Assembly (NCBI RefSeq): GCF_012070565.1
Contig: NZ_JAAQRO010000033.1
Coordinates: 28,889-92,888, forward strand
Origin: Anaerosporobacter faecicola
GTDB lineage: Bacteria; Bacillota; Clostridia; Lachnospirales; Lachnospiraceae
Reading direction: 5' to 3'
Length of the DNA stretch: 64,000 nucleotides
In this document: piece by piece, positions 42,015-50,749 of the stretch
Numbering within the stretch: position 1 is the first letter of the stretch
Layout: each line of letters starts with the position of its first letter
The notes under the pieces: generated by a model
What the model was told of the DNA's origin: nothing
Database searches by the model: none
The model's input: the letters and a program-made list of their open reading frames with translations, nothing else
Made by a program: the position numbers and the translations under genes

Positions 42015-43289
42015 ATGAAAAATAAAGTTAAGTTATTAGCAATCAATATACGTCTATTTATCACGAAAAGAAAAATATTATGTACGGTCATTTTATGTAT
42101 TGTTCTGGTTGTATGTGGTTTCTGTACATTTTTGGCTATGCGAAAACAGAGATTTGGATTATCCAAACAGCAGATGATGGAGGATTATGAGGCAGTAGAA
42201 CAGATGTTGAAAGAAAACTATCCTTATTGGAGGCTTTTGGAACGAAATAATCAATCAATAGATAAAGCATTTGAAACACGATATGAAAAGATGCAGGAAT
42301 GTGATGGAGATAGTAACTATTATAATATCTTTTTCAATACGTTTAACCAATTAAGTAATATGGGTGGATTAAATATTTGTGATTATTGGAGATATTGCTA
42401 TACCCAAGATATACGCCAACGGTTTGCAGAAGAGCAGAATCAATATGCATTGTCAGTTCTTCAGTCCAAAGAGAGTAAGAAAGCGTATAAGATTTTAAAA
42501 TATATTCATAATACAAGAGATTATCTTTCAGAGTTTAGGGATAGGAAAGTGAAGACGGTTTTACCAGATAATATTGAAACCCAGATTGTAAAGGAAGATG
42601 AAATTGCCTATCTTGGAATAAAAACTTTTGACTTTGCATATGTGAAGGAAGATAAAGAAGAAATCATGAGTTTTCTGGAAAATATAAAATCCTATAAACA
42701 TTTGATTATTGATGTCCGAAGTGTTTATAGTGGAGTGGCAGATTTTTATAAGGAAAATCTTGTCGCACCTAATATTGGTGAAGCCCTAACAGCGGAACAA
42801 TATTTGCTTTTTAAAGGTGGGGACAACAACCAAGTATTCCTTCAGTCACTTTATAAGAGTGATGAAATTAAGAATATTGATACATTACCAGATTATCCAC
42901 AAATTAGTGAGGAAGATTTGGAGGAAATGGACCTATATGTCCAAGATGCAATTACAGTAGAACCCATTGGAACACCTATATTCCAGGGAAAAATCTGGTT
43001 ACTGACAGATCAATATACGTATGGAGCAGCAGACCAGTTTGCGTATTTCTGTAAGAAAACGGGCTTTGCTACTGTAGTTGGTGAGACAACAGCAGGGGGA
43101 GGACTTGGTATTGATACATTCCTTTATCAGATACCAAATAGCCACTTATTCATAGAATATCATGGGGATTACCCGATAAATGAGGATGGATCCTGTAATT
43201 ATATACAAGGTACAACTCCAGATTATTTAACAAGTAATGAGAATATAGAGGAAGAATGTATGAAACGCATAGAGAATGGTGAAAATTAG
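42015..43289 (+). CDS. S41-like peptidase homolog lacking the catalytic serine
   Basis: This 424-residue protein is anchored by one N-terminal helix (ILCTVILCIVLVVCGFCTFL) and has an extracellular tail. The C-terminal half has the S41 (tail-specific protease) fold: KIWLLTDQYTYGAADQFA, then TGFATVVGETTAGGGLGID. In active relatives the loop before xxFA holds the nucleophilic Ser (typically TxSAAE or YSSSE). Here it reads TYGAADQ, so no serine is present. It may therefore be a binding protein or pseudoenzyme. The frame is open from a TTG at 41946, but GAGGT at 42003-42007 supports the ATG at 42015. It stands alone between the flotillin gene and the kinase gene. Confidence 0.75.
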   Translation: MKNKVKLLAINIRLFITKRKILCTVILCIVLVVCGFCTFLAMRKQRFGLSKQQMMEDYEAVEQMLKENYPYWRLLERNNQSIDKAFETRYEKMQECDGDSNYYNIFFNTFNQLSNMGGLNICDYWRYCYTQDIRQRFAEEQNQYALSVLQSKESKKAYKILKYIHNTRDYLSEFRDRKVKTVLPDNIETQIVKEDEIAYLGIKTFDFAYVKEDKEEIMSFLENIKSYKHLIIDVRSVYSGVADFYKENLVAPNIGEALTAEQYLLFKGGDNNQVFLQSLYKSDEIKNIDTLPDYPQISEEDLEEMDLYVQDAITVEPIGTPIFQGKIWLLTDQYTYGAADQFAYFCKKTGFATVVGETTAGGGLGIDTFLYQIPNSHLFIEYHGDYPINEDGSCNYIQGTTPDYLTSNENIEEECMKRIENGEN

Positions 43290-43423
43290 AGTAAAAGTTT
43301 CGAATAATTATGTCCAAAACCCCTGAAATATGGTATACTATAGATATAAAATCAATGCAATATCGGATTCTTATATAGGTCTGATTTTGATGGACTGACA
43401 AGAGTATGAATGGAGGGATTGAC

Positions 43424-44038
43424 ATGAATAAAATCATTACAATTAGTAGACAGTACGGAAGTGGCGGTCGAGAGATCGGGGAAAAACTAGCGAAGGCATT
43501 AGGCATTCCATTCTATGATAATGAATTGATTACGAGGGCTGCAAAAGAAAGTGGATTTGCAGAATCTGTATTCGAAAAAGCGGAAGACAAAGCGACGAAT
43601 AGTTTACTTTATTCCATTGCAATGGGAATGGGAGCTTATGGTAATCAGGATTTTGGATTTGCAAATTTATCTTTAGATGATCGAATCTATCTTGCACAAT
43701 CGGATGTGATTCGGAAGATTGCAGCAGAGGGACCATGTGTAATCGTGGGTAGATGTGCTGATTACATACTAAAAGAGAATCCAAATGTAGTGAATGTATT
43801 TATATGGGCAGACATAAAGAGTCGTATTGAACGTGCAACAACGAAGTATGATATGTCATTAGCAAAAGCAGAAGACAACATACTTAAGATTGACAAGAGA
43901 AGAGCAAACTATTACAATTATCATGCCAATGAAAAATGGGGTAGAGCAGAGAATTACCATCTATCTATAAAGAGTGATTTCGTTGGAATTGACAACGCAG
44001 TTGAAATTATTAAATTATTTGTGGAAAAAGGTGTTTAA
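43424..44038 (+). CDS. Cytidylate kinase-like family protein
   Basis: This 204-residue protein belongs to the cytidylate kinase-like family (PF13189 type). It starts with the family signature ITISRQYGSGGREIGEKLAK, a P-loop variant, followed by LGIPFYDNELITRAAKESG. The middle has the phrase GPCVIVGRCADYIL, and the C-terminal part the helical lid with RRANYYNYHANEKWG. The nucleotide substrate of this branch is not established; it is distinct from housekeeping Cmk. GGAGGG precedes the ATG at 43424. The next gene begins 5 bp after its stop, so the two are co-transcribed. Confidence 0.88.
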   Translation: MNKIITISRQYGSGGREIGEKLAKALGIPFYDNELITRAAKESGFAESVFEKAEDKATNSLLYSIAMGMGAYGNQDFGFANLSLDDRIYLAQSDVIRKIAAEGPCVIVGRCADYILKENPNVVNVFIWADIKSRIERATTKYDMSLAKAEDNILKIDKRRANYYNYHANEKWGRAENYHLSIKSDFVGIDNAVEIIKLFVEKGV

Positions 44039-44043
44039 TCAGA

Positions 44044-45363
44044 ATGAAAGTTAAGGATAAGATGAATAAACAATACACCTTGATATCCATTTATGTTATC
44101 ATCACATGCATTATCATCTATTGTCTCAGTATTGTTGCAAAAGATGCTCCGGGTATACTCAATGCAATTATGGATAAACTTAATTGGATCTTGCGTGTAA
44201 TGAAGCCAATACTGTTAGCTTTTGTATTTGCTTATTTAACGGAACCACTGGTGAATTTCTTTGAAGATCACTTTAATAGGTGGAAAATTTTCAAAAGAGT
44301 GCAGAACTGCCGAACTTATGCAGTTGTTACAACGCTATTGCTCATATTAATTGGTATTACGGCATTAGTTTCCATGCTTGTTTATAGTGTGACGGATCAA
44401 GTCCGCTTTGCTAATTTTGATGATATAGCGGTTATCGCTAATGAATACGTAAAAACAGTGAATGATTTCTATAATCAGATATTAGACAAATTAAGCAGTC
44501 TTAATATTCAATCGACAGAGCTGAATGCCTATATAAAAGATGCTTCTACGTTTTTATTAGATGGCTTAAAAGGATTTGCTAATTCAATCCTTGCTTCGAT
44601 TTCGAACATCTCTGGTTACCTGACAACAACAATATTTGCATTGATTATTGGAATCTATTTTCTGTTAGATGGTGCAATGATCAAGAATTATATTAGCAGG
44701 GTTTCAACCGCATTATTAAGTAAAAAAGTAAATCGCCATATTCGTCAATTTATTAAGGATGCAGATATCGTATTCTCTGGCTATCTGAAAGGACAATTGA
44801 CAGATGTGCTTGTTATGATGATTTTAATCAGCGCAGCACTTTCTATAATTGGTGTGAAGTTTGGTATTGTAATTGGTGTGTTAGCTGGACTTGGTAATTT
44901 GATCCCTTATTTTGGACCATTTGTTGCATATGCTGGTACAATTTTAATCTGTCTGATTAATGGGGATTATAAGCGTTTGATTATTGGTGTGATTGCCTTA
45001 TTCATCATTCAGACGATTGATGGTAATATTATTGGACCAAAATTATTAAGTAAGAGCATTAAAATTCACCCACTATTGGTCATTATATTTTTAATTTTTG
45101 GTAGTGCAGTTGGTGGTTTCTTAGGTATGATTTTAGCAGTACCAGTCGGTGCATTAGTTAAAGTTCTTTTTGTACGTTTTATTGATCATCGTATGGAGCT
45201 TAAAGAAAAGGAAGAAGATTTGTGCGAAGAATTGCATGAAAAAGTAGAACGAAACGGAAGAAATAGAAGAGAAGAAAAGCCAGTGACAAAAGAAAATAGA
45301 AAAGATCAGAACGTAAAAAACCAGAAAGAAATTCTACGAACTTCATCGGTAAAGAAACAGTAA
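44044..45363 (+). CDS. AI-2E family transporter (PerM/YtvI-like)
   Basis: This 439-residue membrane protein has the pattern of about eight transmembrane helices of the AI-2E/PerM family: helices near the N-terminus (ISIYVIITCIIIYCLSIV, MKPILLAFVFAYLTEPLV), a long soluble segment between residues 130 and 185, then a C-terminal bundle with GVLAGLGNLIPYFGPFVAY and the motif IDGNIIGPKLLSKS, which is the strongest family signature. Members transport small molecules or ions; the original AI-2 export claim does not hold for all. The last 60 residues are highly charged and cytoplasmic. It follows the kinase gene after 5 bp. Confidence 0.9.
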   Translation: MKVKDKMNKQYTLISIYVIITCIIIYCLSIVAKDAPGILNAIMDKLNWILRVMKPILLAFVFAYLTEPLVNFFEDHFNRWKIFKRVQNCRTYAVVTTLLLILIGITALVSMLVYSVTDQVRFANFDDIAVIANEYVKTVNDFYNQILDKLSSLNIQSTELNAYIKDASTFLLDGLKGFANSILASISNISGYLTTTIFALIIGIYFLLDGAMIKNYISRVSTALLSKKVNRHIRQFIKDADIVFSGYLKGQLTDVLVMMILISAALSIIGVKFGIVIGVLAGLGNLIPYFGPFVAYAGTILICLINGDYKRLIIGVIALFIIQTIDGNIIGPKLLSKSIKIHPLLVIIFLIFGSAVGGFLGMILAVPVGALVKVLFVRFIDHRMELKEKEEDLCEELHEKVERNGRNRREEKPVTKENRKDQNVKNQKEILRTSSVKKQ

Positions 45364-45392
45364 TAATTGAGCATATCATTATTAAAATGGAA

Positions 45393-45450
45393 GGACTTTT
45401 TGGACGAAATATATGAGAATTTGTATTTCGTCTGAGAGGTCTTTTTCTTT
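45393..45450 (+). terminator. Terminator after the AI-2E transporter gene
   Basis: An imperfect stem (GGACGAAAT with ATTTCGTC, extended outward by GACTT with GGTC) is followed by TTTTTCTTTCT. Confidence 0.75.
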
Positions 45451-45596
45451 CTGTTATTTAGCGGGATTGTAAGAAAAACTTAAGAAAAAAATACTTCTAT
45501 ATTTGTCAGATTTAGAGTAGGATTGTAGATGTAGGAATGTATGTATGAAATTGGAAGAAGAAATACATATGGGATTATACATAGGGAGGTGAGAGT

Positions 45597-46469
45597 GTGG
45601 CAGAGGAAAGAGAAAAAGTTATTGAAGTTTGTAATGTAAAAAAGGTTTATCGTATGGGTACAGAACGTATTGTAGCTGTGGATGATGTCAGCTTTGATAT
45701 TTATAAAGGAGAGTTCTGCTGTTTACTTGGAACCTCAGGCTCTGGTAAATCGACGTTGTTGAATCTGATGGCAGGAATTGAAAAACTATCCAGTGGACAG
45801 ATTATTATTAAGGGAAAGAACATTCATAAAATGAGTGAAAAGAATCTGGCCAAATTTCGTCAGAAGTATTTGGGATTTGTGTTTCAATCCTACAACTTGA
45901 TGAATTCAATGACGGCGTTAGAGAATGTAGAATTTCCATTGGTTTTTAAACGAGTTCCTGTAAAGAAGAGAAAAAAACTGGCAAGAGAAATGCTAGTTAA
46001 AGTAGGTTTGAAATCAAGACTGGAACATAAGCCAAAACAGATGAGTGGTGGTCAGCAACAGAGAGTTGGTATCGCTCGTGCATTTGTTGCAAAACCAGAG
46101 ATTGTATTTGCCGATGAGCCAACAGGTAACTTGGATTCGAAGACAACGATGGAAGTTATGAATCTTATCAAAGAAATTGCAAGTACGAATCATCAAACGA
46201 TTGTTATGGTTACTCATGATCGTCGTCTGGCGGAATTTGCAGATAAGATTATACATATCTTAGATGGTAAGATTCAAAGCGTCGATCTTGTAGAGAAAAC
46301 ACCGAATACGAAACAGGAGATGGAAGAGAAGGCTGAAGAGAAGAAGGAATACCAAATGAAAGAATTCAAGGAAGATGCAGAAAATCAATTACCAGGTGAA
46401 CAACTGGTTGAAGATAAAGAGGCTCCTTTACAGGGACAAGAGCTGATCAAAGAACAAGAGTTAGCGTAA
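45597..46469 (+). CDS. ABC transporter ATP-binding protein (MacB/LolD type)
   Basis: This 290-residue ATPase starts at GTG after GGGAGGTGAG. It has Walker A GTSGSGKST (about residue 43), the Q-loop VFQSYNLM, signature MSGGQQQRVGIARAF, Walker B IVFADEPTGNLDS and the H-loop VTHD. The class is the MacB/LolD/FtsE type, which drives mechanotransmission rather than classical transport. The last 50 residues are an unusual acidic, Glu/Gln/Lys-rich tail not part of the ABC fold. It is the first gene of a four-gene operon whose last member is the matching permease. Confidence 0.94.
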   Translation: MAEEREKVIEVCNVKKVYRMGTERIVAVDDVSFDIYKGEFCCLLGTSGSGKSTLLNLMAGIEKLSSGQIIIKGKNIHKMSEKNLAKFRQKYLGFVFQSYNLMNSMTALENVEFPLVFKRVPVKKRKKLAREMLVKVGLKSRLEHKPKQMSGGQQQRVGIARAFVAKPEIVFADEPTGNLDSKTTMEVMNLIKEIASTNHQTIVMVTHDRRLAEFADKIIHILDGKIQSVDLVEKTPNTKQEMEEKAEEKKEYQMKEFKEDAENQLPGEQLVEDKEAPLQGQELIKEQELA

Positions 46470-46576
46470 GAAAAAGAATGACCTATTCAAGGACAAGAAT
46501 CGTTGACAAAGATTACAAACTAGAAAAGAGATTTAACATTTAGTGGAAGAAAGATCTGGAGGAGGAAAAAGAAAGC

Positions 46577-48769
46577 ATGAAAAGTAAGAAAGGAAAGAAA
46601 TTGCTTTCCTATTTAACAATATTCACACTTATTATTGCGAATTTGTTAGGAAGCGGTTTTGTTAGTAAGGCAGAGGGTACGAATGTAAAATTAAAGGGCA
46701 CATTTGAAACAGTACAAATTACTGCAGGAGCAACGCAGCATGTTAAAGTTCCATTTAAGTTAAATACTACTTCATATTCAAGTGTGGATAATGTAGATTT
46801 TACAGTAGAAGCTGTGAAATCAGATACACCGATTAGTGTAATATCTGATGTTTCAGTAAAACTAGCAAGTAATTCGACGGAAGTTTCCCTGTTATCTCCT
46901 AATGTAAATTATTTATTGGAGTTTGATATTGAAGCAAAAGAATTAGCTAGCAATGGAACGTATGCATTTAATATTGTAGGTACCGCTGATTATTTAGATA
47001 CAAGTGGGGATGTTCCGGACTATAGTACTTGTACATTAAGTTTTTCAAAAAAACTATCTGTAAAAGTTTCTGGAGAAAAATCAGCTTCCAAAATTAAAAT
47101 TAGTAATGTATCCTATGAGGAAGAAGTTAATCGTGGAGATGAATTTGAAATTACATTGGATCTTACGAATACGGGAGATTTAAAAGCAAAGGATGTAAAC
47201 GTTTCACTTGGAGATTTTTCTACACAGACAGATATTGTACCAGATAATGCGAGCACAGAATTATCCATGGGAGATATGGCATCTGGTAAAAAGCAAAGTA
47301 TAAAATTTCCAGTGAAAGTTGCTTCCAAAGCAACAGCTGGTTCCAAAGGTCTGAAAGTCACAGTAACTTGGAATGATGATAAAAAAGAAGGATATACAAC
47401 ATCTACCAGTATTTATATCGATGTAGTTGTACCAGAAGACCAAGCACAGAACAATGGAAAACCAAACCTTGTTATTTCAGACGTAACACAAACCCCAGAT
47501 GCACCTACCGCACAGGGAAGAGTTGTTGTTGCATTTACCGTTAAGAATAAAGGAAAGACTACAGTAAAACAATTAAAGTTCACACCAACAGGATTAGCAT
47601 CAACAGGGCTAAGTCCAACTTCATCAAAACCATACATATACATTGATGAATTAAAAGCAGGAAAATCAAAAAAGGTAAAGATGGAATTTGATCTTTCAAA
47701 GGACATAACAGAAGGATTACATGAATTAGCCTTTACTTTTACGTACAAATACTTAAACAAAGATGGTACGGATTATGAAGAAGGATCAGAGAATGTGAAT
47801 TTATTTGTACGAGATGTGCAAAATCCTACAGAAACCGTGAATACAAGTGTACCGAAATTAATCATTAGTGATTTTAATACTGGTGATGAAAAACTAAAAG
47901 CTGGTTCAGTCTTTACATTCTCTTTTGATGTAAAGAATACCCATGCAACTATGGCAGCAAAAAATATTAAGGTAACCATTTCTTCGGAGAATAATATTTT
48001 CTCCCAAACAGAAGGAAGTAACAGTTTTTATATTGAGCAAATTCCAGCGGGAGCAACGGTTACAGAAACAAAAGAATTAAAAGTAAAAGCAGATGCCGCA
48101 TCCAATGCATATCCATTGAAGATAACTTTTGAGTATGAATATGAAGGGAAAAAGTCAAGTACAGACGGTAAAACAGAAGAGGAAGGTACTGCTGAAAAGA
48201 CGGTAGAAGAAACATTGAATATACAAGTGGCAGAGAATGCGAGACCAGTGGTGCAAGACATCTATCTGAGTTCTTATGACGGTTCTCGAGTAAATGAAGT
48301 AACCACGTTAACATTTAACTTCTATAATATGGGAAAATCAACATTAAACAATGTAACAGCAACCGTAGTAAGTGATTATTATCAAGCTTCCGATACATCA
48401 ACCAAATTTATTGGTAATGTGGAAGCTGGTGCAGGTAATACGTATGAGATTGATGTGATTCCAATTATGGAAGGGGATTGCCCTGGTCAGCTAAAGATTA
48501 CGTATGAAGACAGCAATGGTGATATTGTAGAATTGTTTGCTGATTTCACAAGTTTCATAGAACCACAACCAACGATGGATGAAGGAATAGGTGATATGGG
48601 AATGGAAGAGATGCCAACTGTGGAAGAAGCAAAGAAAGCAATCTTGCCAACTTGGTTGTTTATCGTTTTGGAAGTAGTTTTGTTCGTTGTAACAATCTTT
48701 GTATCTAGAAAAGTAGTTATCTCATTATATAAGAAAAAACTACGTAAGCAGGAAGAGGAAGACATCTAA
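46577..48769 (+). CDS. Large extracellular CARDB-like adhesion/accessory protein with C-terminal anchor
   Basis: This 730-residue protein has a signal peptide (LLSYLTIFTLIIANLLGSGFVSKAEG), a series of about four to five beta-sandwich domains of the CARDB/COG1361 kind (each begins like KPNLVISDVTQTPDAPTAQG or PKLIISDFNTGDEKLKAG and contains GKTTVKQLKF-like strands), and a C-terminal transmembrane helix (PTWLFIVLEVVLFVVTIFV) with a basic tail. The bulk lies outside the cell. A short Met/Gly/Glu-rich segment (GDMGMEEMP) precedes the helix. GGAGGAGG precedes the ATG. It sits between the ABC ATPase and the permease genes and is probably a partner of the permease, perhaps a ligand-binding or force-sensing part. 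That role is inference. Confidence 0.8.
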   Translation: MKSKKGKKLLSYLTIFTLIIANLLGSGFVSKAEGTNVKLKGTFETVQITAGATQHVKVPFKLNTTSYSSVDNVDFTVEAVKSDTPISVISDVSVKLASNSTEVSLLSPNVNYLLEFDIEAKELASNGTYAFNIVGTADYLDTSGDVPDYSTCTLSFSKKLSVKVSGEKSASKIKISNVSYEEEVNRGDEFEITLDLTNTGDLKAKDVNVSLGDFSTQTDIVPDNASTELSMGDMASGKKQSIKFPVKVASKATAGSKGLKVTVTWNDDKKEGYTTSTSIYIDVVVPEDQAQNNGKPNLVISDVTQTPDAPTAQGRVVVAFTVKNKGKTTVKQLKFTPTGLASTGLSPTSSKPYIYIDELKAGKSKKVKMEFDLSKDITEGLHELAFTFTYKYLNKDGTDYEEGSENVNLFVRDVQNPTETVNTSVPKLIISDFNTGDEKLKAGSVFTFSFDVKNTHATMAAKNIKVTISSENNIFSQTEGSNSFYIEQIPAGATVTETKELKVKADAASNAYPLKITFEYEYEGKKSSTDGKTEEEGTAEKTVEETLNIQVAENARPVVQDIYLSSYDGSRVNEVTTLTFNFYNMGKSTLNNVTATVVSDYYQASDTSTKFIGNVEAGAGNTYEIDVIPIMEGDCPGQLKITYEDSNGDIVELFADFTSFIEPQPTMDEGIGDMGMEEMPTVEEAKKAILPTWLFIVLEVVLFVVTIFVSRKVVISLYKKKLRKQEEEDI

Positions 48770-48787
48770 GAAGGGAGATGAAAATCG

Positions 48788-49396
48788 ATGGAAAATCAAT
48801 GGTTTATGGCAATGGGAGAACATAGCCTTGTGAATAATACAGCTACTACAACAACAGAAGTTACCGTTGATGGAGAAGCAACAGAAGAAAATTTGTTGGA
48901 TAGTACGGAAGCAACGACAAATTCTAGTACAACGGATTCTGCCTCTACAGATATGGCGACGACAGACACAGCAGTTGAGGGAGAAAGCACGGATGAATCA
49001 GCAACAGAAACAGAGGAAGCACCGGAAGGTGAAACGACTGATGGGGAAGTTACCAATACAGAAGCAACAGATGGGGAGTCCGTTGATGGAGAAGGTACGG
49101 ATACAGAAACAACCGATGTAGAAGGAGAGACAACAACAGAAGGCGTTGATGCGGCTGTACCTGAAGGAGAAGTGATTGATGCCTCTGGCGATGCAGATAT
49201 GGCAGGAATGGACATGACAGGAATGGATGAGTCCATGATGGGGGATATGACAGGATCTACAGTAAAGGATCCATTCTTATCTAGCCCGGTACCAATCATT
49301 GGAATATCAGCAGCTACTTTGGTAGTTGGTATTCTATGTGGAATCTTACTTGCTAAGAAGAAAATAAAAAAAGGAATTGATCTGTATGAAGATTAG
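48788..49396 (+). CDS. Thr/Glu/Asp-rich low-complexity protein with C-terminal helix
   Basis: This 202-residue protein is mostly a repetitive stretch rich in Thr, Glu, Asp, Ser and Gly (TEATTNSSTTDSASTD, EGETTDGEV) from residue 15 to 135, then a Met-rich acidic segment (MAGMDMTGMDESMMGDM), then one transmembrane helix (PIIGISAATLVVGILCGILL) with a basic end (KKKIKKG). There is no classical signal peptide, so either it is N-out with the helix as a reverse anchor or it is a cytoplasmic tail-anchored protein. GGGAG precedes the ATG. The last 11 bp overlap the permease gene. I do not know a named family. It may be a flexible stalk. Confidence 0.75.
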   Translation: MENQWFMAMGEHSLVNNTATTTTEVTVDGEATEENLLDSTEATTNSSTTDSASTDMATTDTAVEGESTDESATETEEAPEGETTDGEVTNTEATDGESVDGEGTDTETTDVEGETTTEGVDAAVPEGEVIDASGDADMAGMDMTGMDESMMGDMTGSTVKDPFLSSPVPIIGISAATLVVGILCGILLAKKKIKKGIDLYED

Positions 49397-50732
49397 TGAT
49401 CTGATAAAGATGGGGCTTCGAAATCTTAGTCGACGAAAAGCAAGAACAGCATTAACTGTTGTTGGTGTTGTCATTGGTACCATATCCATTGTTGTAATGA
49501 TCTCAATTGGTATTGGTATGAATACAGGATTTAAGTCTCAAATAATGGAATTAGGAAGCCTAACTACTATCACCATAAGCAAATATGCGGATATCAAGAA
49601 TGATAAAGGGGAGTATATTGATACAAAAGAACAAATTATCAATGAGGACCTATTGAATACAGTAAAAAATTTAGATCATGTTAAGACAGCAAGTCCTGTC
49701 TTAAATGCAGACTTAACTTTAATGATCGGTAAAAAAATTGAAGGTTATGGATATAGCCTTGTTATGGATTTAGAAGCGCTGAAAGAATTTGGATTACCAG
49801 ATCTAGCATATGGGGAATTTCCTACAGAGGAAAATCAAGATGTTATTATCATGGGAAGTGAAGTCCCTAAGAATAACTTTTATTCTACCCAAGGATATGA
49901 TTGGAAATCCTATGAATTTCAGCCTGGTAAAGATAAATTATTGGCATATATGAATCTATATAACTATGAATTGGAAAATCCAGAAAAAAGAGCAGAGTTT
50001 TATTTGGGTTATAATATAGCTGTTCTGGAACCGAATTCCCAATATGATTACATGTGCTATATGTCTTTAGACACGTTTAATAAATGGTATATGAAATCTA
50101 TTGAGTACTTAAAAGCTTCAGATAAAAAGAAAGCAATCCGTGATTTGAAGGAATATCAACAGATCATGCTGAATGTGGATAATGTTAAGAACGTAGATAA
50201 AGTGGAAAAGAAGATTAAAGAGATGGGCTATCAGACAGAGAGTTTGAATTCCTTTACCCAACCACTTGAACAAACATCAAACATGATGCAGATGGTATTA
50301 GGTGGAGTTGGAGCTGTAGCAATGTTGGTATCAGCAATTAGTATTGCGAATACCATGATTATGTCCATTTATGAAAGAACAAAAGAAATCGGAGTAATGA
50401 AGGTACTTGGTTGTTGTATTACAGATATCAAGAAATTATTCTTGTTTGAAGCAGGAATGATCGGATTGATTGGTGGTGTTATCGGTATTGGGTTAAGCTA
50501 TATTGCATCATTTTGTATTAACAAATACGGAAAGCCATTGTTTGAAGCATTAATGAAATCAACTTCTGTAACATACGAAAATACCATAACTACAAATTTC
50601 TCTATCATTCCATTCTGGTTACCATTTTTAGCAGCGGGATTTGCTATTGCAGTCGGTGTTATATCTGGTTATTATCCTGCCAAACGTGCTACGAAGATTA
50701 GTGCGATTGAAGCAATGAAGACAGAGGGGTAA
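49386..50732 (+). CDS. MacB-like ABC permease (FtsX fold)
   Basis: This 448-residue permease has the MacB/FtsX layout. The N-terminal motif RKARTALTVVGVVIGTISIVVMISIGIGM forms helix one. A large extracytoplasmic domain (about residues 55-290) follows, and then three C-terminal helices with conserved TMIMSIYERTKEIGVMKVLGC and the final helix ending in YPAKRATKISAIEAM. With the ATPase at 45597 it forms a type VII ABC exporter or mechanotransmitter. The start at 49386 overlaps the preceding gene by 11 bp. The frame extends slightly upstream to 49377 without a better site. Confidence 0.92.
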   Translation: MKISDLIKMGLRNLSRRKARTALTVVGVVIGTISIVVMISIGIGMNTGFKSQIMELGSLTTITISKYADIKNDKGEYIDTKEQIINEDLLNTVKNLDHVKTASPVLNADLTLMIGKKIEGYGYSLVMDLEALKEFGLPDLAYGEFPTEENQDVIIMGSEVPKNNFYSTQGYDWKSYEFQPGKDKLLAYMNLYNYELENPEKRAEFYLGYNIAVLEPNSQYDYMCYMSLDTFNKWYMKSIEYLKASDKKKAIRDLKEYQQIMLNVDNVKNVDKVEKKIKEMGYQTESLNSFTQPLEQTSNMMQMVLGGVGAVAMLVSAISIANTMIMSIYERTKEIGVMKVLGCCITDIKKLFLFEAGMIGLIGGVIGIGLSYIASFCINKYGKPLFEALMKSTSVTYENTITTNFSIIPFWLPFLAAGFAIAVGVISGYYPAKRATKISAIEAMKTEG

Positions 50733-50749
50733 TGCCTCCCTTTTTGCAA

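Noticed and set aside
48796..49299. 167-residue minus-strand Ser/Val-rich frame
   Set aside because: It is the mirror image of the Thr/Glu-rich gene at 48788; simple-repeat DNA is open on both strands.
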